A stretch of 64,000 nucleotides of DNA, taken from assembly GCF_029222705.1 (NCBI RefSeq), contig NZ_JARGZF010000001.1, forward strand, positions 1,918,437 through 1,982,436, in the 5' to 3' direction. The number at the start of each line of letters is the position of its first letter. Positions within the stretch are counted from its first letter, which is position 1. A model generated the notes under the pieces. The model did no database searches. It was not told the origin of the DNA and saw nothing but the letters and a program-made list of their open reading frames with translations. Source of the DNA: Knoellia sp. p5-6-4 (GTDB taxonomy: Bacteria > Actinomycetota > Actinomycetes > Actinomycetales > Dermatophilaceae). Position numbers and translations under genes: made by a program. Of the stretch, positions 59,648-64,000 are shown piece by piece.

Positions 59648-60625
59648 TCAGGGAGTCAGCAGGATCTTGCCGATGTGCCCGCTCTCCTCCATCTCGCGGT
59701 GGGCGGCCGGCGCCTTCGCGAGCGGGTGCCGGGAGTGCACGACGGGCCGGACCCGCCCGGCCTCCACCAGCGGCCAGACGTGCTCGCGCACGGCGGCGAC
59801 GATGGTGGCCTTCTCCTCGACCGGCCGGGCCCGCAGCGAGGTCGCGATGACGGCGGCGCGCTTGCGCAGCAACGCGTTCAGGTCGATCTCTGCCCTCGTG
59901 CCGCCCTGCAGCCCGATGACGACGAGCCGGCCGTTCACGGCGAGGGCGTCGACGTTGCGGGAGAGGTACTTCGCCCCCATGTTGTCGAGGATGACGTCGG
60001 CCCCTGCGCCGCCCGTGGCCCGGTGCACCTCCTCGACGAAGTCCTGCTCGCGGTAGTTGACCAGCACCTCCGCGCCGAGCGACCGGCAGGCCTCGAGCTT
60101 CTCGGCCGACCCCGCTGTGACGGCTACGTGGGCGCCGACCTCGCGGGCCAGCTGGATGGCCATCGTGCCGATGCCCGACGACCCGCCGTGCACGAGGAGG
60201 AACTGCCCCGGCAGCAGGTTCGCGGTCATGAAGACGTTGGACCACACGGTGCACACGACCTCGGGCAGCGCGGCGGCTTCCTCGAGCGCGATGCCTTTGG
60301 GCACCGGCAGCACCTGGGCCTGCGGCACGCACACCCGCTCGGCGTAGCCGCCGCCCACGAGCAGCGCGCAGACCTCGTCGCCCACCGACCAGTCGGTGAC
60401 TCCCTCGCCGACGGCGTCGACCGTGCCGCTGACCTCCAGGCCCGGGTAGGGGGAGGAGCCGGGCGGCGGGTTGTAGAAGCCGCGCCGCTGCATGACGTCG
60501 GCCCGGTTCACACCAGCGGCGGCCACCCGGATGCGCACCTCGCCGGCGGCCGGCTCGGGGTCCGGCACCTCGGCGAGCACGAGGGCGTCGGCGTCTCCGG
60601 GCGTGGGGATCGTGATGGCCTTCAT
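59648..60625 (-). CDS. NADPH:quinone oxidoreductase (zinc-independent MDR, PIG3-like)
   Basis: A 325-residue medium-chain oxidoreductase without zinc ligands. N-terminal MKAITIPTPGDADALVLAEVPDPEPAAGEVRIRVAAAGVNRADVMQRRGFYNPPPGSSPYPGLEVSG is the PIG3/QOR signature. The cofactor site is VHGGSSGIGTMAIQLAREVGAHVAVTAGS near residue 145. It uses NADPH to reduce quinones or related enones. Its ATG overlaps the MobA stop by four bases, so the two genes are coupled. Confidence 0.9.
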   Translation of the reverse strand: MKAITIPTPGDADALVLAEVPDPEPAAGEVRIRVAAAGVNRADVMQRRGFYNPPPGSSPYPGLEVSGTVDAVGEGVTDWSVGDEVCALLVGGGYAERVCVPQAQVLPVPKGIALEEAAALPEVVCTVWSNVFMTANLLPGQFLLVHGGSSGIGTMAIQLAREVGAHVAVTAGSAEKLEACRSLGAEVLVNYREQDFVEEVHRATGGAGADVILDNMGAKYLSRNVDALAVNGRLVVIGLQGGTRAEIDLNALLRKRAAVIATSLRARPVEEKATIVAAVREHVWPLVEAGRVRPVVHSRHPLAKAPAAHREMEESGHIGKILLTP

Positions 60626-61203
60626 GGCGCGAGCCTATGGCGGGCCGCGTCGAGGTCCTCGGGGGTGTCGATGTCGCGGCTGGCCCGTTCGGGCACCTCG
60701 ACCCGGTGCACGCGCAGCCCGTCGAGCACCCTGCGCAGGGGCGTCCCGGCGGGTCGGTCGGGCAGCGCGGCGCGCAGCGCCACGGTCCGGTATGCCGCGA
60801 GGAGCGGCTGCACGCGCCCGTCACCGTCGACGCCCGCGACGACGTCCGCGTGGGGAACCCCGGCAAGGGCTGCGGCGAGCTCGACGGCCACGGGCCCGGC
60901 GCCCGGCATGTCGCCGCCGAGCAGCACGGTGACCGGCGCCTCCACTTCGCCCAGCGCCGCGGCGAGCCCGGCGACGGGGCCGCCGCCCGGTGGGTCCTCG
61001 CGGGTCCAGCGCACGCCCCCACGCACGGTGGGCCGCTCCGGCCCGACGCACAGCACGTCCCAGGCCTTCGGCAGCGACGACAGGAGGGCGTCGAGCACCG
61101 AGACGCCGCCGAGGTCGGCCCGCGTCTTGTCCGAGCCGAAGCGCCGGCTCTCTCCGCCACACAGCACCACCGCTGTGGTGGGAACCGTCGGGTCGCTGGT
61201 CAC
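60622..61203 (-). CDS. mobA: Molybdenum cofactor guanylyltransferase (MobA-like)
   Basis: A 193-residue nucleotidyltransferase. The P-loop is VVLCGGESRRFGSDKTRADLGG near residue 11, with the Lys of SDK in place. LLGGDMPGAGPVAVELAAAL holds the metal-binding Asp, and C-terminal DIDTPEDLDAARHRL is conserved. It attaches GMP to molybdenum cofactor. I chose the GTG at 61203; longer frames would overlap the divergent gene's start region. The following quinone oxidoreductase is coupled but has no known link to this pathway. Confidence 0.84.
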   Translation of the reverse strand: MTSDPTVPTTAVVLCGGESRRFGSDKTRADLGGVSVLDALLSSLPKAWDVLCVGPERPTVRGGVRWTREDPPGGGPVAGLAAALGEVEAPVTVLLGGDMPGAGPVAVELAAALAGVPHADVVAGVDGDGRVQPLLAAYRTVALRAALPDRPAGTPLRRVLDGLRVHRVEVPERASRDIDTPEDLDAARHRLAP

Positions 61204-61315
61204 GACCGACAGGTTTTCACGTCCAAGACCTTCCGGGGAGGGGTGGTCCGCACTACCGTGGCGACTCGTTGCCCGGACGACCCCGGGCGAGCTCGCAGTC
61301 TCGAAGGGGAGATGC

Positions 61316-62779
61316 ATGGCAGTCGAGAGACGTACGTTCCTCAAGGGCAGTGCCGCGGTCACCGGCGGCGTCCTGCTGGCCGGCCCGTTCCAGGGCCTCG
61401 TCGCCGGTCCGGCCGGCGCGCTGGGCGCCGCACCGTTCCGGGCGTTGCGGCCGACGGAGGACCTGCGCGACGGCAAGGTGCGGCTGCACCTGCCCGAGGG
61501 GTTCTCCTACCGGTCCTTCCACGACACCGAGCAGAAGGTGGTGCTCGACGACGGCACCACGCTGCCCGGCCGCCACGACGGCATGGGTGCGTTCGAGGGC
61601 GAGGACGGCCTGGTCACGCTGGTGCGCAACCACGAGGTCAACAACCCCGGCCCCGCGTTCGGCCCGGTCGGTGAGCACACCTACGACCCGCAGGCCAAGG
61701 GCGGCTGCACGGTCGTCAACGTCTCGCCCGAGGGGGAGGTCGCCAGCGCCTGGACCGGCCTCAACGGCACGATGATGAACTGCAGCGGCGGCCAGATGCC
61801 CTGGGGCGCGTGGATCACCTGCGAGGAGACCGTCAACGGCCCCGACGTGGGCCCCGACTTCACCGGCACGTCGAACATCCCGCTGACCAAGCCGCACGGC
61901 TACGTCTTCGAGGTGCCGACCACCGGCCGCGCCTCCGGCGAGCCGATCACCAGGGCCGGCCGCTTCGCCCACGAGGCGGTCGCGCTCGACCCGGTCGACG
62001 GCTACCTCTACCTCACCGAGGACAACTTCGCGTTCCCGTCGGGCTACTACCGCTACAAGCCGGGGCGGCACCCGATGGAGGTCGGCCACATCGACAACGA
62101 GGGCACCCTGCAGATGCTCAAGGTCAAGGGTGTCGACGCCGCGCACCTCGAGGCCGAGCAGGCCAAGGGCGCCCGGTATGCCGTGGAGTGGGTCGACATC
62201 GACGACCCGGACCCGACGTTCACGTACACGCCGGGCCAGCAGGCTCCCACCACGAACGACGAGGCGCTCACCTACGTCGGCGACCAGGGTCGCGCCCAGG
62301 GCGCCGCGCACTTCTCCCGCCTCGAGGGCCAGATCTACGACAACGGCGTCGTCTACTTCACCTCCACCCAGGGTGGCGGTGAGGCGATGACCGGGCCCGA
62401 CAGCCGCAACGGCTACGGCAAGGGCTTCGGCCAGGTGTGGGGCTACGACACCCGGTCGGAGACGCTGTTCCTCGTCTACCAGTCGCCTGGCAAGGAGACG
62501 CTCGACTTCCCCGACAACATCACGGTGAGCGAGCGAGGCAGCCTCGTCCTGTGCGAGGACAGCTCGGGCGACAACTACGTCCGCGGCCTGTCCCGCGGCG
62601 GGCAGCTGTGGGACATCGCGCTCAACCGGATGACGAGCGCCAGCGGGGCCGACCGCCGCGGCGACGAGTTCGCCGGGTCGACGTTCAGCCCGGACGGCCG
62701 GACCCTGTTCGTCAACATCCAGGCCAGTGCCGGCCTGACCTTCGCCATCTGGGGGCCCTGGCACGAGATCGGCGTCTGA
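61316..62779 (+). CDS. Tat-exported PhoX-like protein (DUF839)
   Basis: A 487-residue protein with a twin-arginine signal (ERRTFLKGSAAVTGG). The mature part has the DUF839/PhoX layout: LPEGFSYRSFHDTEQ, GRHDGMGAF, LVRNHEV, AWITCEETVN, YVFEVPTTGRASG and FAHEAVALDP. The conserved acidic residues (E and D in RNHEV, CEETV, HEAV, EDNF) are those that ligate the Fe-Ca cluster in PhoX alkaline phosphatases. It is probably an exported phosphatase. GAAGGGGAG precedes the ATG. It is not clearly phosphate-regulated: I see no PHO-box-like direct repeat upstream. Confidence 0.85.
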   Translation: MAVERRTFLKGSAAVTGGVLLAGPFQGLVAGPAGALGAAPFRALRPTEDLRDGKVRLHLPEGFSYRSFHDTEQKVVLDDGTTLPGRHDGMGAFEGEDGLVTLVRNHEVNNPGPAFGPVGEHTYDPQAKGGCTVVNVSPEGEVASAWTGLNGTMMNCSGGQMPWGAWITCEETVNGPDVGPDFTGTSNIPLTKPHGYVFEVPTTGRASGEPITRAGRFAHEAVALDPVDGYLYLTEDNFAFPSGYYRYKPGRHPMEVGHIDNEGTLQMLKVKGVDAAHLEAEQAKGARYAVEWVDIDDPDPTFTYTPGQQAPTTNDEALTYVGDQGRAQGAAHFSRLEGQIYDNGVVYFTSTQGGGEAMTGPDSRNGYGKGFGQVWGYDTRSETLFLVYQSPGKETLDFPDNITVSERGSLVLCEDSSGDNYVRGLSRGGQLWDIALNRMTSASGADRRGDEFAGSTFSPDGRTLFVNIQASAGLTFAIWGPWHEIGV

Positions 62780-62799
62780 CGGGCTCAGGCGCACCCCGG

Positions 62800-63501
62800 T
62801 CAGCTGCCCGCCGTCGGCTTTCGCGGCGGGCAGCTGGTCGTGGCGAGGTACTCGAAGTGCCACCACTCGTTGTCATAGGTGCGGCAGAGCCCGTAGGCCG
62901 CGCCGTGGGCCTCCAGCCACAGCGCGGCCGCGAGCGGCGAGACGTCCACCGCATAGCCCTTGACGTGCGCTGACTCCTGCGGCGGTAGAACCCATTTGGT
63001 CGCCTCGGAGCGCGAGCCGTACTTCACGAGCGCTCGGTCGAACAGGACCTGCTGCCACTCCGCGCTGCGCCAGGCCGACCTGATGCCCGGTCGCTCGCCG
63101 GCTCGGCGGGCGGCGGCGAAGGCCGACCTCACCGCGGCGGCCGCCGGTGCCTGCATGTTGGTCGTGCCGGGCACGGGGTCGGACAGGGCGATGCTCGTGG
63201 TCGGTGCGGGGATGCGGTCCGTGACGACGGGCGCCAGCGCCGCGCGTCCGCCGGCCGGCGCGTCCGCGGGCGGGCTCTCCTCGGGTGGTCGACCTGCCTC
63301 GGGCGTGGACCGGCCAACGGCGGCTCCTGCCTGCGCCCCGGAGCCGACCGCGGAAGGGTACGGGTCGTCACCGCCGCGGTGGACGGCATACCCCAGCGCG
63401 CCCGTGGCCACCACGAGCACCATGAGCGTGGTCATGACGAGCCGCAGGCGGCGTCGACGTCGGCGGCCCGCCGAGACGAATGTGGCGATGAACTCCTGCA
63501 C
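62800..63501 (-). CDS. VanY-type D-Ala-D-Ala carboxypeptidase
   Basis: A 233-residue membrane-anchored peptidase. A poly-Arg N-terminal segment (RRRRRRLRLV) is followed by one membrane helix (MTTLMVLVVATGALGYAV) and a Pro/Ala/Gly-rich linker. The VanY domain from about residue 110 has zinc ligands in SAHVKGYAVDVS (His and Asp) and the catalytic EWWHFEY near residue 213. It would trim pentapeptide stems outside the cell. Ending 20 bases after the convergent PhoX-like stop, it is probably monocistronic. Confidence 0.88.
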   Translation of the reverse strand: MQEFIATFVSAGRRRRRRLRLVMTTLMVLVVATGALGYAVHRGGDDPYPSAVGSGAQAGAAVGRSTPEAGRPPEESPPADAPAGGRAALAPVVTDRIPAPTTSIALSDPVPGTTNMQAPAAAAVRSAFAAARRAGERPGIRSAWRSAEWQQVLFDRALVKYGSRSEATKWVLPPQESAHVKGYAVDVSPLAAALWLEAHGAAYGLCRTYDNEWWHFEYLATTSCPPRKPTAGS

Positions 63502-63549
63502 CGGCCCCTCCTCCCCCCGGGTGAGTGTGGACGCATCAGGGCCCGCCGA

Positions 63550-64000
63550 TCAACGCACCCCGCCGAGGCGGGCCGACAGCGTCGCCGCCACCCGGCTCAC
63601 CGCTGCGACGATCCGAGCCCGCTCGGACTCCGCGACCTGGTCCGTCGGGAAGGTGACGGCCACACCTGCGACCGGGTGGCCCGTGTGGTCGAGCACGGCC
63701 CGGGCGACCGAGGACAGGCCCTCGCTGACCGAGCCCTCCTCCACGGCATACCCCCGGTTGCGCACCTCGGTGAGCTCCCGGCGCAGCTGGGACACCGAGG
63801 TGGGGCCGCGCCCGTCGCGCTGGACGAGGCTGTCGCGGTGGGGAAAGAGCGCCCGCACCTGCGCCGGGGGCAGGGCCGCGAGCATGGCGAGGCCGCTGGC
63901 GGTGAGTGGCGCGGGGAGCCGCACGCCGACGTCGGTGACGAGCAGCGGCCGGCCGGGGGCCCTTTCCTCGATGACGTACAGCACGTCGCGGCCGTGGAGC
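63550..64000 (-). CDS. IclR-family regulator, C-terminal part (truncated by the window edge)
   Basis: About 150 residues of the effector-binding (GAF-like) half of an IclR protein: LHGRDVLYVIEERAPGRPLL, LPAPLTASGLAMLAALP, RRELTEVRNRGYAVEEGSVSEGLSSVARAVLDHTGHPVAGVAVTFP. The N-terminal helix-turn-helix lies beyond base 64000 on the minus strand. The HGRDVLYV frame continues to the edge, so the apparent GTG at 63984 is not the true start. The target genes are off the window. Confidence 0.88.
   Translation of the reverse strand, partial: LHGRDVLYVIEERAPGRPLLVTDVGVRLPAPLTASGLAMLAALPPAQVRALFPHRDSLVQRDGRGPTSVSQLRRELTEVRNRGYAVEEGSVSEGLSSVARAVLDHTGHPVAGVAVTFPTDQVAESERARIVAAVSRVAATLSARLGGVR

Larger units (their letters stand above)
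2564..63751. repeat. Dispersed octamer GTATGCCG/CGGCATAC, 32 copies
   Basis: First bases of GTATGCCG copies: 2564, 5716, 9611, 14672, 17425, 22188, 25763, 29754, 34114, 36055, 38826, 40799, 43989, 51063, 60790, 62176. First bases of CGGCATAC copies: 4279, 9724, 16483, 22949, 27360, 30774, 33622, 34848, 39256, 40820, 45252, 46936, 50564, 57969, 63384, 63744. Counted by eye; near variants at 43047 (TTATGCCG) and 49957 (CTATGCCG) are excluded. 16 copies in each orientation. Codon frames seen include TAT-GCC, GCA-TAC, GTA-TGC, GGC-ATA and CGG-CAT; three copies are intergenic and one spans a start codon. At about 72% GC, chance predicts about two copies. Confidence 0.8.

Noticed and set aside
59009-61315. 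Very long plus-strand frame upstream of the PhoX-like gene
   Set aside because: It is antisense to the aminotransferase, oxidoreductase and MobA genes. The Tat signal and ribosome site mark ATG 61316 as the true start.

Overview
The window reads as chromosomal DNA of a high-GC actinobacterium. GC is roughly 70% or more, GTG starts are common, Tat and lipoprotein signals are frequent, sugar importers lack their own ATPase, and there are ANTAR, PadR, ROK and PucR regulators and a proteasome activator (Bpa) ending in GQYL. A member of the Micrococcales (Intrasporangiaceae-like) is my best guess; this is inference from gene content only. I see no rRNA, tRNA, CRISPR array, insertion sequence, prophage or integrase. 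Genes are dense: the longest gene-free stretches are 17978-18238, 31582-31799 and 28240-28446, all under 300 bases.

Layout. 1-3005: a truncated coiled-coil protein and two tandem UPF0104 flippase-like membrane proteins. 3081-6651: a sulfide/persulfide detoxification regulon (CsoR-type repressor, thioredoxin, YgaP-like rhodanese, persulfide dioxygenase-rhodanese fusion, stand-alone rhodanese, and a divergent small Cys-rich protein) tied together by three ATACC-N6-GGTAT operators. 6747-10142: a hypothetical gene, then a D-amino-acid dehydrogenase-like flavoprotein divergent from a PucR regulator across a perfect 15-bp inverted repeat. 10256-17977: a LacI-controlled oligosaccharide uptake operon with a Tat-exported PF10091/GH144-type enzyme and a GH3 glycosidase, probably for a beta-glucan. 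18239-25831: a ROK regulator, a CUT2-type sugar ABC importer, and a convergent polyol dehydrogenase-xylulokinase operon. 25943-28239: a GlgC-like nucleotidyltransferase and a secreted SGNH hydrolase.

28447-30823 is the most unusual locus: a 75-residue peptide made of thirteen D-G/S-G-A repeats, directly followed by a JmjC/cupin_4 oxygenase and a sucrase-ferredoxin-like protein. It looks like an unrecognised ribosomal-peptide modification system, possibly hydroxylating repeated Asp residues. 30792-34784: DUF2177, a small cupin, a PAS-ANTAR regulator, a membrane metallophosphoesterase and a HAD phosphatase. 34949-38961: a cystine-type amino-acid ABC importer and an Rv0785-like FAD dehydrogenase. 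39074-45699: a DUF885 peptidase, a small membrane protein, an LVIVD-repeat secreted protein, two overlapping DUF6498-like genes, bpa, and a Ddn-like F420 enzyme. 45745-51441: a PotABCD-type polyamine importer divergent from a GntR regulator and a soluble Cache-domain protein. 51467-64000: a ferritin-like acyl-ACP desaturase, a PadR-controlled ABC exporter pair, an MFS exporter, a class III aminotransferase, a quinone oxidoreductase, MobA, a PhoX-like DUF839 protein, a VanY-type carboxypeptidase, and a truncated IclR regulator.

Across the whole window the octamer GTATGCCG (or CGGCATAC) occurs 32 times by hand count, 16 in each orientation, about once per 2 kb. It lies in several codon frames, always at the cost of rare codons (TAT, GCA, GTA, ATA, CAT), and once as an inverted pair forming an intergenic hairpin. 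This resembles DNA uptake sequences or another DNA-level chromosomal motif more than it resembles codon usage.
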